A stretch of DNA of 64,000 bases from Anaerolineae bacterium (lineage in GTDB: Bacteria > Chloroflexota > Anaerolineae > Aggregatilineales > Phototrophicaceae). Position 1 is the stretch's first letter. Each line of letters begins with the position of its first letter. Position numbers and translations under genes: made by a program. Below the pieces are notes generated by a model that was given only the letters and a program-made list of their open reading frames with translations, was not told where the DNA came from and did not search any database. Of this stretch, positions 1 to 8,988 are shown piece after piece. The stretch is from assembly GCA_022821805.1 (NCBI GenBank), contig JAJECX010000043.1, positions 62,001-126,000 of the forward strand, read 5' to 3'.

Positions 1-1
1 G

Positions 2-127
2 ATAAACCTAGTAAGATTTGGTTGGCTGGATCACGCGGATTGGATGGGTCAAGCATCTCAAACAGGACAACAGGCAAGACTTAGCAGAGACGTGAAAAAT
101 AACAAACTGATTGAGTTGCTGCTGTGA
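2..127 (+). CDS. C-terminal tail of an unrecognised protein, cut by left edge
   Basis: From base 2 a frame stays open for 41 codons and ends at TGA 125-127, five bases before the end of the convergent methyltransferase gene. The tail reads ...LDHADWMGQASQTGQQARL... and ends NNKLIELLL. I do not recognise it. The tail-to-tail layout next to an orphan methyltransferase would fit a restriction or other accessory gene, but nothing in the 41 residues shows this. Base composition is less GC-rich than most of the window. It could also be a chance open frame. Confidence 0.35.
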   Translation: MNLVRFGWLDHADWMGQASQTGQQARLSRDVKNNKLIELLL

Positions 128-131
128 ATTT

Positions 132-980
132 CTATTCAAATAATGATGATTGAATAGGAAGTTTGCCTTTTTTTAAGCGTTCCTCGATACGTTCAATAGC
201 AATATCACAGTATTGATTGTTAATTTCGAAACCCACGACCTTTCGACTCAGCCGCAGAGCGACAGCGGCTGTAGTGCCGGAACCAAGAAATGGATCAAAT
301 ACGATATCGCTCTCGTTAGATGATGCCTTAATTATTCGGTCAATAACTGCCTCTGGAAACTGCGCAGGGTGCGGCGTCCGCTCTTTTGATGCACGGTTTT
401 TCCCTGACGTAACTTTCGGAAATGACCATACATCGGTCGGATTCTTCCCAAGCGAATTTACCTTAATCTTCCCATTTTTTTTCTGATTGGGATATTTCAC
501 ATTAGGGTCTCGAACTGCATCAAGATTAAAGATGTAGTTGTTTTGATTTTTAACATACCAAATAAACTTCTCGTTTCTTGGAGAAAAGAACTTCTTGCCA
601 GCGACCCCCGCCGCATAGTGCCATACGATCTCCTGGATCATGTAGAATGGAATTCTGTCCCATAGCAAATATGGAATGGGAATAGCTTTGGCCTTGCCGC
701 TCACCGGTAGATAGCCAAGATTTAGCCAAAATGCTCCATCGAGTGAGCAAATTCTGTACACTTGCTCAATCCACTCTTCACTCCAGGCCAGATACTCCGT
801 CAATGGCATAATACTTTCATATTCTTTTCCTATGTTGTACGGGGGACTTGTCACAGTAAGGTTTAGAATGTTGCCGGGTAGCTTCTCCATCAACGAGATG
901 CAGTCGTCGTTGTAAATCAGAACAACGTCGGATTCATAATACGGAGATCCAAGTGAGGATTTAATTAGCTGTAGAGACAT
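132..980 (-). CDS. DNA methyltransferase, beta class (N4-cytosine or N6-adenine)
   Basis: Site-specific DNA amino-methyltransferase of 282 aa. The catalytic motif TSPPY (residues 44-48) precedes the AdoMet-binding motif DPFLGSGTT (about 229-237), the order of the beta class. SPPY is commoner in N4-cytosine enzymes, but N6-adenine activity cannot be excluded. The protein is complete, starting at ATG 978-980 and ending ...PIQSSLFE. No restriction endonuclease is visible on the right side, where the next gene is an acyl-CoA dehydrogenase; a partner could lie beyond the left edge. The gene is clearly more AT-rich than the core of the window, which suggests transfer. A palindromic sequence overlaps its likely promoter at 1000-1015. 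Target sequence unknown. Confidence 0.9.
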   Translation of the reverse strand: MSLQLIKSSLGSPYYESDVVLIYNDDCISLMEKLPGNILNLTVTSPPYNIGKEYESIMPLTEYLAWSEEWIEQVYRICSLDGAFWLNLGYLPVSGKAKAIPIPYLLWDRIPFYMIQEIVWHYAAGVAGKKFFSPRNEKFIWYVKNQNNYIFNLDAVRDPNVKYPNQKKNGKIKVNSLGKNPTDVWSFPKVTSGKNRASKERTPHPAQFPEAVIDRIIKASSNESDIVFDPFLGSGTTAAVALRLSRKVVGFEINNQYCDIAIERIEERLKKGKLPIQSSLFE

Positions 981-999
981 TTGCTTACCATCCGATACT

Positions 1000-1015
1000 T
1001 ATAATGTGCATTATA
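1000..1015. promoter_or_regulatory. Inverted repeat over the methyltransferase -10 region
   Basis: TATAATG-TG-CATTATA: two 7-bp arms around a 2-bp centre. The minus-strand arm provides TATAAT (1015 to 1010), a perfect -10 box about 30 bases upstream of the methyltransferase ATG; the best -35 (TTTACT, 1037 to 1032) is weak. The plus strand also reads TATAAT. A dyad over a -10 box is where an autoregulator would bind, but no regulator gene is visible. Confidence 0.4.
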
Positions 1016-1159
1016 CCGAGTCGTCTCTGAAAGTAAAGCTAGTCTGTTAACTTAGCTCATGTGTTGGGTAATTTTGCTGTTATGTGACCATCGACCAATC
1101 GCCGTCTTATTGTGTTTCAAACATGTATCAGGTCATTTGAAGTAGAGTCGAGATTGGTG

Positions 1160-2344
1160 CTAAATGGCGCCGTAGCGCTTGACGACATCGCGCGCCACCA
1201 CCATGCGGTGCACTTCCGAGGCGCCGTCGTAAATGCGGAAGGAGCGCGCTTTCTCGTACCAGCCAGAGAGAGGCAGGTCGCGCGAGATGCCGCGTCCGCC
1301 GCAGATTTGCACGCAGCGGTCCAGCACGCGCCCCACGATCTCCGATACCTGCACCTTGGCGATCGAGGTTTCAACCCGCGCCTGCTCTCCTAGAGCCAGT
1401 CGCCAAGCCGCTTCCTGGATCAGCAGCCGTCCCATCTTCAGCTCCATCTCCGAGTCGGCCAGCATCCATTGCACCGACTGATGTCCGGTCAAAAGTCCGC
1501 CAAAAGCCTCGCGCCCGGCGGCGTAGTCGGTCGCGATTTCCAGGGCGCGCTGGGCGATGCCGGTCCAGCGCATGCAATGGGTCAAACGCGCCGGGCCCAA
1601 ACGCGATTGCGCCAGCATAAATCCCTGACCGGCTTCGCCCAGGATGGCGCTATCGGGAAGGCGGAGGTCTTTGTACAGGATTTCGACGTGCCCGCCGAAG
1701 TCTTTCGCGCCCATCACCGGCACATCACGCCGTATCTTGATGCCGGGCGTGTCGCGCGGGGCGAGAAACTGCGTGCAGCCTTGATAGGGATGCACATCGG
1801 GATCGGTCACCGCCATGATGATGAAGAAATCGGCAATCTCGCCATTGGTGGTCAGCCATTTATGCCCGTTGATGACCCAGTCGCCGCCACTGCGGAGGGC
1901 GCGCGTTTGGATCATGCGCGGGTCGCTGCCGGCGCCCGGCGGCGGCTCAGTCATGGAAAAGGCGGAGAAAGTCTCGCCCCTAGCCAGAGGCACGAGGTAA
2001 CGTTCAGTTTGCGCTTCGTTCGCCCAATTGCGCAGCAGGTGCATATTGCCCTCGTCGGGCGCGGCGCAATGGATGGCCAGGGGACCCAGCATGCTGCGTC
2101 CGGCCGCTTCAAATACGGGCACAATCTCCTGGATGTTCAAGCCCATGCCGCCCCATTCTTTGGGCATGGTCGGCGCCCACAGTTGAGCCGCTTTTGCCTT
2201 GGCGCGCAGATTCTGCAATATGTCGTGGTTTAGGTCGTCGCCGCTTCGAAGCAGCTCCATTTCGACCGGTATGACTTCATCATCAACGAATTGGCGAACG
2301 CGATGGGCGATCGCCTCAATGTGGCGCGGAATGGTAAAATCCAT
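1160..2344 (-). CDS. Acyl-CoA dehydrogenase (ACAD10/11-like)
   Basis: FAD-dependent acyl-CoA alpha,beta-dehydrogenase, 394 aa, the usual length. The helical N-terminal domain starts MDFTIPRHIEAIAHRVRQF. The middle beta domain has FSMTEPPPGAGSDP and the FAD-contacting WVINGHKWLTTNG stretch. The C-terminal helical domain holds QICGGRGI and YDGASEVHR (372-380). At the place where medium-chain enzymes carry the catalytic Glu of YEGT this protein has Asp (D373), a pattern I associate with the ACAD10/11 branch. Substrate unknown. It stands alone, with the divergently transcribed nucleoside hydrolase gene upstream. AAGGG about 10 bases before ATG 2344 is a plausible ribosome site. Confidence 0.9.
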   Translation of the reverse strand: MDFTIPRHIEAIAHRVRQFVDDEVIPVEMELLRSGDDLNHDILQNLRAKAKAAQLWAPTMPKEWGGMGLNIQEIVPVFEAAGRSMLGPLAIHCAAPDEGNMHLLRNWANEAQTERYLVPLARGETFSAFSMTEPPPGAGSDPRMIQTRALRSGGDWVINGHKWLTTNGEIADFFIIMAVTDPDVHPYQGCTQFLAPRDTPGIKIRRDVPVMGAKDFGGHVEILYKDLRLPDSAILGEAGQGFMLAQSRLGPARLTHCMRWTGIAQRALEIATDYAAGREAFGGLLTGHQSVQWMLADSEMELKMGRLLIQEAAWRLALGEQARVETSIAKVQVSEIVGRVLDRCVQICGGRGISRDLPLSGWYEKARSFRIYDGASEVHRMVVARDVVKRYGAI

Positions 2345-2451
2345 TGGCTATTAACCCTTGGGCATGTTAAGTCCAATTCGGCGCGAGTATACCATAACGT
2401 CACGCGCGCTTTGCGAATCTTTGGTCGCTTTCCCTGCGCGCGCCCGCCGAT

Positions 2452-2480
2452 TTGCGCCGCGAGTGCGCCTATCTTATACT
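2452..2480 (+). promoter_or_regulatory. Candidate promoter of the nucleoside hydrolase gene
   Basis: TATACT at 2475-2480 is a good -10 box. A poor -35 (TTGCGC, 2452-2457) sits 17 bp upstream. The ribosome site GAGGAG (2492-2497) and ATG 2504 follow. The same -10 hexamer recurs at 31225 and 46449. Confidence 0.35.
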
Positions 2481-2503
2481 CGGCGCGAACTGAGGAGAAT
2501 CAC

Positions 2504-3427
2504 ATGCGGAATTTCATCATCGACACCGACACCGCCTCGGATGACGCGGTCGCGCTGTTGATGGCGCTGCGGCAGCCGGACATCGACGTCAAGGCGATCA
2601 CAGTTGTCGCTGGCAACGTGCCGCTCCCGCTCGCTGTTCAAAATGCGCTATACACGGTTGAATTGTGCGGCGCCGATGCGCCAGTCTACGCTGGCTGCGC
2701 CAAGCCGTTGCTGCGCGATCTGGAGACGGCGCAGGATGTACACGGCCGCGACGGCTTGGGCGATATCGGCTTGCCGCTGGAGGGGCGGACGCCTGCTGCC
2801 GGACACGCCGCCGATGCGCTGCGCGAGGTCGTCAATGCGCATGCCGGCGACATCACGCTGGTCACGCTCGGTCCCTTGACCAACGTCGCGCTCGCTTTGC
2901 TCCGCGAGCCGGAGTTGGCCGGACGCGTTTCGCACTGCTGGATTATGGGCGGCATTGGCTCGGGCCACGGCAATGTGACGCCAACAGCCGAGTTCAATAT
3001 CTGGGTGGATCCGGAAGCGGCGAAGGTTGTTTACGAATCGGGCATGAAAATGACCATGGTCGGCTGGGACATCTCCTGGCGATACGCGACTTTTGATGCG
3101 GAACAAGCCGCCGAGATCCGCCGCATTGGGACGCCGCTGGCGGAATTCGTGATCGATATTCAGGCGACCTTGACCGAATTCTCGATGCGGGAAAACGACT
3201 TGGCCGGCTTTGATCTGCCCGATCCAATTACGATGGCGGCGGCGATTGATCCGAGCATCGCCCAATACCGGGATTACCGAGTCGATGTGACAACCGGCGA
3301 GGGCTTGGAACGCGGGATTACGGTGGTGGACGTACTCGGCGTCGCCAAGCGCGCGCCGCAAATGCGCGTGGCGACCAGCGCCAATAGGGCTGCCTTTGTC
3401 GACATGCTGAAGCGCTCCGTCTCGTGA
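2504..3427 (+). CDS. Inosine/uridine-preferring nucleoside hydrolase family
   Basis: Calcium-dependent N-ribohydrolase that cleaves ribonucleosides to base and ribose, 307 aa. The metal and ribose signature DTDTASDDA is at residues 7-15 (family consensus DTDPGxDDA, so Pro and Gly are replaced by Thr and Ala). TVVAGNVPL, the GPLTNVALAL loop and the second metal region FNIWVDPEAA are present. The start at ATG 2504 is chosen because GAGGAG lies 7 bases upstream and the conserved region begins at once; longer in-frame starts back to 2291 would run into the acyl-CoA dehydrogenase gene on the other strand. Probably cytoplasmic; no signal peptide. Exact base preference cannot be read from sequence. 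Confidence 0.9.
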   Translation: MRNFIIDTDTASDDAVALLMALRQPDIDVKAITVVAGNVPLPLAVQNALYTVELCGADAPVYAGCAKPLLRDLETAQDVHGRDGLGDIGLPLEGRTPAAGHAADALREVVNAHAGDITLVTLGPLTNVALALLREPELAGRVSHCWIMGGIGSGHGNVTPTAEFNIWVDPEAAKVVYESGMKMTMVGWDISWRYATFDAEQAAEIRRIGTPLAEFVIDIQATLTEFSMRENDLAGFDLPDPITMAAAIDPSIAQYRDYRVDVTTGEGLERGITVVDVLGVAKRAPQMRVATSANRAAFVDMLKRSVS

Positions 3428-3429
3428 AT

Positions 3430-3451
3430 GGCTGTCAAGCGCGCTTGAGCC
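3430..3451. terminator. Inverted repeat between convergent genes
   Basis: The perfect 14-bp palindrome TCAAGCGCGCTTGA (3435-3448), extended by GGC/GCC, lies in the 41-bp gap between the nucleoside hydrolase and the LysM gene. It could act as a bidirectional terminator, though no T-tract follows on either strand. Confidence 0.35.
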
Positions 3452-3468
3452 GAATATGGTTATCGGCG

Positions 3469-4746
3469 CTAGGATTCCCGTGTCGCGTCAAGCGGGATGG
3501 CGCCCTGCCCGGCGAAGCCGCTGCCCGGGTTGGGTATGACCAGCTCTGTACCGCTATATAGCTTGATAGGCTCGTCGCCAAGATTGGCGAGGATGATTTC
3601 GGCGACGCTGGTCTCGTAGAGACGCGCAATGCTGTATAGTGAATCGCCACGCTCCACAACATGCACATGCGCCGGCGGATGTTTGAAGGTCTTGTATTCT
3701 TGCCAGCCGTTGACGCGCGCGAGACTGTTCAAGGCGTCTTGCGCGCGTTGGCCGCGGGCGATTTCCGCTGTCGATGCGGGCAGCGCGCCGCTCCAATCCA
3801 GCACTTGGGCGGAGCCATCCGGCTTTCGCCCTAGAATGCCGATTACGCTTTCGCCTTGCCGCGCAGTCTGTCCGAATATCGTCGTAACTTTGCCTCGATG
3901 TACGGTCATGCTCAGCGCGTTGCGGTGGACCTGCTGAATGGTAACCATAGAGTCGATATGTATATCGACTCCGTTGATCGTGAGACTCGCCGACCAGTCC
4001 TCCGGCGTCTGTATGGCGACCATCGGTTCGGCTTCGCCGCATTCCGGGTACTCCGGACTGGTTGAAATGGACATGGACCGAAACGGGTAGGTCGCGCCGA
4101 TGCCAATAGCGGGCAGGGCGTCCATCGCATGCAAGCGCGCCAGATCTTGGCGCTCTACCCATGAGATTTCGCCATCGTTCACAACTCGCAGCCAATCTCC
4201 GCTCTCGTCAAAAGCGTCGACCAGCAAAAGTTCATCGACAGCCACTGGCGCCAAGGGTTCCGGAATGATGCCGGGTTTCTTGAAGCGTTTGGTTGCCGCC
4301 AGGGCAGCTGTGCTCAAGGGTTCGGCGATCTGCATAACGGAGTCGCGATCGGATTGGTTGATGACTTCGGCATCGCCAGCCAGCATCATGAGTATGCCCA
4401 TACCCGTGTAGGTCAGAGGCAAGTTGGCGCCGAGATGGAGCAGGGCGACGCCCCAATGCGCCGGCTCGGAATCAAGCGCGCTGGATCGGACGCTTGACAA
4501 GTCGAATAAAGAAGCGCGTTGGGAAGGCGCGCTGAAATCTGCGCTTGCGCTCTCGTCCGCGAAACTGGCTTCCACAAGCGGATGCGCATAGCAGAGACTG
4601 TCGCGCTCCAGGTCAGCGCAATTCCGCCGGATGCTCAGCAATGCCTTGCCGACCGTCTCGCTGCAGGCGAAGTCCTGCGCCAGCGCCGCGCCAAATCCGG
4701 AGCATATGAACATAAGGACCAGCGCAATTGGGCGGATGGGTGCCAC
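3469..4746 (-). CDS. Secreted protein with SH3-like region and C-terminal LysM domain
   Basis: Exported protein of 425 aa, probably cell-envelope-associated. Residues 1-23 form a Sec signal peptide (hydrophobic core, cleavage after ALAQ). The middle resembles secreted bacterial SH3-type segments (DESGDWLRVVNDGEISWVERQDL, around 175-200). Residues 362-405 form one LysM domain (HVVERGDSLYSIARLYETS ... GTELVIP), which binds N-acetylglucosamine-containing polymers such as peptidoglycan. Cysteines are few. No catalytic domain is visible. It lies downstream of glnS with about 86 bp between them, and may be monocistronic. Role inferred as wall binding only. Confidence 0.8.
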   Translation of the reverse strand: MAPIRPIALVLMFICSGFGAALAQDFACSETVGKALLSIRRNCADLERDSLCYAHPLVEASFADESASADFSAPSQRASLFDLSSVRSSALDSEPAHWGVALLHLGANLPLTYTGMGILMMLAGDAEVINQSDRDSVMQIAEPLSTAALAATKRFKKPGIIPEPLAPVAVDELLLVDAFDESGDWLRVVNDGEISWVERQDLARLHAMDALPAIGIGATYPFRSMSISTSPEYPECGEAEPMVAIQTPEDWSASLTINGVDIHIDSMVTIQQVHRNALSMTVHRGKVTTIFGQTARQGESVIGILGRKPDGSAQVLDWSGALPASTAEIARGQRAQDALNSLARVNGWQEYKTFKHPPAHVHVVERGDSLYSIARLYETSVAEIILANLGDEPIKLYSGTELVIPNPGSGFAGQGAIPLDATRES

Positions 4747-4832
4747 TAGCGTGTTACTTTCGGCTGGTTATCCAGACCTGCGTAGCTGCTAAAACAATTG
4801 TCGCGGGGCAATGCATTGCCCGCCGCGAACAT

Positions 4833-6554
4833 TCAAGGCGCCGGGCTAGGCTTCCGCCGTTTTTTTCGCCTCGGCTTCTTTGCCTTCTTCTGTTCCTTGC
4901 GCCACTGATCGCGCAAGGTGACCGTGCGGTTGAACACCAGCTTTTCCGCCGTTGAGTCTTGATCGACCACGAAGTATGCCAGCCGCTCAAACTGGTAGCG
5001 ATCGCCCGCCCGCGCATTCCGCAACTGCGGCTCAACGTAAATTGGATTGACCACGCGCAGCGAATCGGGATTAATGAAAGAAGTGAAGTCCTTATCGCGA
5101 TCGCTATCGGGATTTTCCAAGGTGAATAGGGTGTCATAGAGGCGGGCTTCCGCTTTGATGGCGTGCTGGGCCGATACCCAATGCAAAGTTGCTTTGACGC
5201 GCCGCCCATCGGGCGCGGCGCCGCCGCGCGTGGCCGGGTCATAGACGCAGCGCAACTCGATGACTTCGCCATTCTCGTCTTTGATCACATCCTTGCAGGT
5301 GATGAAGTAGGCATAACGCAGGCGCACTTCGCGCCCGGGCGCCAGGCGAAAGAACTTCCGCGGCGGATCTTCCATGAAATCGTCGCGCTCGATATACAAG
5401 ACTTTGGAGAAGGGTACCTTGCGCGTGCCAGCCGCTTCATCTTCCGGGTTGTTGACCGCCTCCATCTCCTCCACCAGATCGTCCGGATAATTCTCTATGA
5501 CAACTCGAAGCGGATTGATCACCGCCATGACGCGGTTCGCCGTCTTGTTGAGGTGTTGGCGCAGGTGATATTCCAGCTTGTGCAGGGCGACAACGCCCTT
5601 CACCTTGCCGACGCCGATATCGTCGCAGAATTCGCGGATTGCTTCCGGCGTATAACCGCGGCGGCGCAATCCAGAAATCGTGGGCATGCGCGGGTCATCC
5701 CAACCGCGGACGTGGCCGTCCTGCACCAGCCGAATCAGTTTGCGCTTGCTCAGGACCGTGTGGCTCACATTCAAGCGGGCGAATTCAATCTGCTGCGGAT
5801 GGAAGATTTCGATATTGTCTAGGTACCAGTCGTAGAGCGGGCGATGATCTTCATACTCGAGCGTGCAGATGGAATGAGTGATGCCCTCAATCGAATCCGA
5901 CTGGCCGTGGGCGAAGTCGTACATTGGGTAGATTTTCCATTTGTCGCCGGTGCGCGGGTGGGCGGCGTCGAGAATCCGATACATCACCGGGTCGCGCAAG
6001 TTGATATTGCCGCTGGTCATGTCGATCTTGGCGCGCAGAACCGCCTCGCCCTCCTTGAAACCGCCATCTCGCATCTTCTGGAAGAGCGCCAGATTTTCTT
6101 CTACCGGGCGATTGCGATAGGGGCTTTCTCGCCCCGCTTCGGTCAAGGTGCCGCGATATTCTCTGATTTCGTCCGCGCTCAATTCATCGACGTAGGCGCG
6201 GCCGATGCGGATGAGATCAACCGCCATCTCGTATAGTTCATCAAAATAGTCGGAGGCGAAGTAGAGGCGATCATCCCAATCATAGCCGAGCCAGCGAACG
6301 TCTTCGGTGATGGCGTCAATATACTCCTGCTCTTCTTTGGCTGGATTGGTGTCGTCAAAGCGCAGGTTGCATAAACCGCCATAGCGTTCGGCGATGCCGA
6401 AGTTCAGGCAAATCGACTTGGCATGGCCGATATGCAAATAACCGTTGGGCTCGGGCGGAAAGCGCGTATGCACCACCCCATTAAAGCGGCCATCCTGGTT
6501 GTGTTCGTCTATGATCTCGGTGATGAAATTCCTGCTGTTGTCGCCGTCCGACAT
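4833..6554 (-). CDS. glnS: Glutaminyl-tRNA synthetase
   Basis: Charges tRNA-Gln with glutamine in the cytoplasm. It is a class I synthetase of 573 aa, close to the E. coli enzyme in length. Visible are [16 protein letters not shown] with HIGH at 41-44, the amino-acid pocket ([12 protein letters not shown]), the KMSKS-equivalent [27 protein letters not shown], and a C-terminal anticodon-binding beta-barrel region ending in a Lys/Arg-rich tail ([16 protein letters not shown]). Bacteria with GlnRS can make Gln-tRNA directly rather than through Glu-tRNA and GatCAB; it is unevenly distributed among phyla. No neighbour shares the pathway. Confidence 0.97.
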   Translation of the reverse strand: MSDGDNSRNFITEIIDEHNQDGRFNGVVHTRFPPEPNGYLHIGHAKSICLNFGIAERYGGLCNLRFDDTNPAKEEQEYIDAITEDVRWLGYDWDDRLYFASDYFDELYEMAVDLIRIGRAYVDELSADEIREYRGTLTEAGRESPYRNRPVEENLALFQKMRDGGFKEGEAVLRAKIDMTSGNINLRDPVMYRILDAAHPRTGDKWKIYPMYDFAHGQSDSIEGITHSICTLEYEDHRPLYDWYLDNIEIFHPQQIEFARLNVSHTVLSKRKLIRLVQDGHVRGWDDPRMPTISGLRRRGYTPEAIREFCDDIGVGKVKGVVALHKLEYHLRQHLNKTANRVMAVINPLRVVIENYPDDLVEEMEAVNNPEDEAAGTRKVPFSKVLYIERDDFMEDPPRKFFRLAPGREVRLRYAYFITCKDVIKDENGEVIELRCVYDPATRGGAAPDGRRVKATLHWVSAQHAIKAEARLYDTLFTLENPDSDRDKDFTSFINPDSLRVVNPIYVEPQLRNARAGDRYQFERLAYFVVDQDSTAEKLVFNRTVTLRDQWRKEQKKAKKPRRKKRRKPSPAP

Positions 6555-6696
6555 GGACTCGTACTCGCTGGTGGATTGTCCAATGGTTAAACTAACGAAG
6601 TATCTTAATCAACGAGCTTGTCTCATTCAATAGGCTATCGATATTCCTTGATGGCGCCATGCGCGGCTGCGAGCATAATCAGGATGGCGATTCGAG

Positions 6697-6702
6697 TACA
6701 AT
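6697..6702 (+). promoter_or_regulatory. Candidate -10 box immediately before the CopC-CopD start
   Basis: TACAAT lies only six bases before GTG 6709, so transcription starting at the usual distance would begin at or near the start codon and give a leaderless mRNA. No convincing -35 or ribosome site was found. This depends on the chosen start. Confidence 0.25.
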
Positions 6703-6708
6703 TGCCGG

Positions 6709-8988
6709 GTGACCCAAGGAATATGCGCGAAAACTATCGAGGCGAATTTGAACTGGCGACATTTTCTGCTGCTTGCAGTCTTGTTTCTGGCGTCTTTGGG
6801 GGCAACCAAGGCGCACGGCTACATCGTCCGCGCGATTCCGGCCGACCGCAGCGCGCTGGAGCGTCCGCCGACGCGCCTGCAGTATTGGTTCAGCGAAGAC
6901 CTGGAGCCGCGCTTTAGCGAAATCAATCTGCGCGACCAGTCGGGCGCGATTATCGCAAGCGGCGCTGTTGACGCCAAGAATCACGCGCTGCTGGCACTGA
7001 GAGTGCCGGCTGGTTTGAACGATGGCGCCTACATCGTAGAATTGCGCCCGGCTTTTGCCAGCGACGGGCATGTCATCGCCGAGAGCCGCGTGTTCTTTGT
7101 CGGCGAAGAGGTGGGCGGCGTCGCCGGATCGCGGGCGGATGACCGCGCGATACCGCTTGAAGCGCTGTGGCGGGCGGCGCTCAACCTGGCGAATTTCCTC
7201 TTTTTCGGCTCGTCGCTGCTTTATGCGGTTGTGCTGCTGCCGGCCTGGGGCAGCGCCAGACACCGCGCCGGCTTGCCTGAACGGGTGATGCGCCGGCTGC
7301 GCGCCTGTTTGATTGGGGCGGTCATTTTGGCTGCGCTCGCCAGCCTGCTCGCGCTGCTGCAGCAATCCATGGTCTTCTTTAATGCCGATGCCCTCCAAGT
7401 GCTTAAGCAGAATCTTTGGGGGGTTGTGCTCATCGGCTCTCGCTTTGGCGATGTCTGGGTTTTCCGCATCGTGCTGCTGATTTTTAGCGCCGTTCTCATA
7501 TTTGTGTCGGAAACTTATCGCGCGTTGATGCCACAGCTGTCGGCGGGCCTCTGGAAAGGAATGCCCTGGCTGGGCGCGCTTTTCATCGGCTTGACCATGG
7601 TGACCAGCCATGCGGCCGGCTCGACGCTATTGCCTTGGCTGGCGATCGCCGTCGACTGGATTCATTCGCTGGTCGCCGCCTTCTGGTTGGGCGGCGCGCT
7701 GGCGCTGACGCTGCTGCTGCCGTCGGCTTTGGCTTCGCTAGACGAAGCTGCGAGGCGGAGCGCTTTGCGGGCGGTGATGCTGCGATTCTCGCGGATAGTC
7801 ACGCCGCTGGTCGCGCTGATGATCGTCAGCGGCATCTATAACGCGCTGAATTTCTTCGTGACGCCGTCCGATTTGAATACAAGCTATGGTCGGACGCTGG
7901 GCGTCAAGCTGCTGATGGTGGCGCCACTATTGCTGATTGGCGGCTGGCAGCATGTCGTCTTGCGTCCGCAGTTGGCGGCGCGCTTGGATTCGACGCTAGC
8001 GATTTTTCCACCCTCATGGCGCAACGGGATGGAGCGGGCAGTTGAAACAGGCAAAGCGCTGCGGCTCGAAGTTTGGCTGATGCTGGCGCTGCTCGGCGCG
8101 GTCGCCTGGCTGAGCGCGACGCCGGTCCCCGAGCCTGTGTCGCTGCGGAGCGAGATAGATACACCGCAAGTCACGCAGACGATCGGCGAATACACGATTA
8201 CATCGGCTGTGATTCCCGGCGGGCCCGGAGTCAACACCTATGACACGGTCGTCAATCGCGGCGACGCGCCCGCTACTGATGTAAACGTATTCATTCAGTT
8301 GGTTAATCCAAGGCGGGAAAGCCGCAGCGATTGGCGCCGCAAGGAGCAAGTGGAAGACGGGCTCTATGTGGCGGCGGGGGATGATATCGACGAAGCCGGC
8401 GAATGGTGGTCGCTGATTGATGTTGTGGACGCGAACGGCGCGGTGACGCGGGCGGCGACCGTTTGGTCAATCAGCGAGGCGGCCGCTGTTGTGCAACTGC
8501 GGAGTCCTAATGTGATTCACCTTGCGCTGCTGTTGATGATCGCGGCGATTTTCCTTGCGTTAATGCGACGGCGGTCGCAAAGCCTGATAAGCGCCTTGAA
8601 TCTGACATCGGCGAGCGCGGCGCTGGCGCTTGGCGCTGTAGCTATTTCGGTAGGGATTATGATATTTGGCGCGGCGCTAATCGGCGAGCGGCAGCGTGAT
8701 TATGAGCGGACCCTGCGCCCGCCGCCAGAGCAGGTCAATAGCGTGCTGCCGGATGCCGAATCATTGGCGCGGGGCGAAGCGCTCTATCGCGAGCTTTGTT
8801 TGGCTTGGCAAGGGCAGTCGGCCGACTTTCGGGCGTTGAGGAATCGGCTCAGCGCGGCGCGCGACGACTTCCTATATGGCGTGGTGGTCGCTGGTTGGCG
8901 CGATCTGCCAGCTTGCGAAGGCGAGTTAAGCGAGGCGCAGCGCTGGGATATTGTCAACTATTTCCGCACGTTTGAAGGGCGGGATTGA
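6709..8988 (+). CDS. CopC-CopD copper resistance fusion with degenerate cytochrome c tail
   Basis: Copper-handling membrane protein of 759 aa. After a signal/anchor segment (about 18-35) comes a CopC domain: mature N-terminus near H36 (KAHGYIVRAIPADRSAL) and SDGHVIAESRVFF with H121, both typical copper ligands. Residues about 155-470 form the CopD multi-helix domain, followed by an extracytoplasmic insert, two more helices, and a C-terminal segment from about 678. That tail has the cytochrome c frame (ARGEALYREL ... RWDIVNYFRTF), but the haem site CXXCH is CLAWQ (697-701) and no axial Met is evident, so it cannot bind haem covalently. The CopC-CopD fusion is comparable to Bacillus YcnJ. The start is a GTG and its choice is uncertain. 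The 3' end overlaps the next gene tail-to-tail by 63 bp. Confidence 0.85.
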   Translation: MTQGICAKTIEANLNWRHFLLLAVLFLASLGATKAHGYIVRAIPADRSALERPPTRLQYWFSEDLEPRFSEINLRDQSGAIIASGAVDAKNHALLALRVPAGLNDGAYIVELRPAFASDGHVIAESRVFFVGEEVGGVAGSRADDRAIPLEALWRAALNLANFLFFGSSLLYAVVLLPAWGSARHRAGLPERVMRRLRACLIGAVILAALASLLALLQQSMVFFNADALQVLKQNLWGVVLIGSRFGDVWVFRIVLLIFSAVLIFVSETYRALMPQLSAGLWKGMPWLGALFIGLTMVTSHAAGSTLLPWLAIAVDWIHSLVAAFWLGGALALTLLLPSALASLDEAARRSALRAVMLRFSRIVTPLVALMIVSGIYNALNFFVTPSDLNTSYGRTLGVKLLMVAPLLLIGGWQHVVLRPQLAARLDSTLAIFPPSWRNGMERAVETGKALRLEVWLMLALLGAVAWLSATPVPEPVSLRSEIDTPQVTQTIGEYTITSAVIPGGPGVNTYDTVVNRGDAPATDVNVFIQLVNPRRESRSDWRRKEQVEDGLYVAAGDDIDEAGEWWSLIDVVDANGAVTRAATVWSISEAAAVVQLRSPNVIHLALLLMIAAIFLALMRRRSQSLISALNLTSASAALALGAVAISVGIMIFGAALIGERQRDYERTLRPPPEQVNSVLPDAESLARGEALYRELCLAWQGQSADFRALRNRLSAARDDFLYGVVVAGWRDLPACEGELSEAQRWDIVNYFRTFEGRD

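Noticed and set aside
132..980. Complete restriction-modification system
   Set aside because: No endonuclease can be identified; the 41-codon tail at the left edge is too short to assign.
2291..2503. N-terminal extension of the nucleoside hydrolase
   Set aside because: The region overlaps the divergent acyl-CoA dehydrogenase start and lacks homology; GAGGAG before ATG 2504 settles the start.
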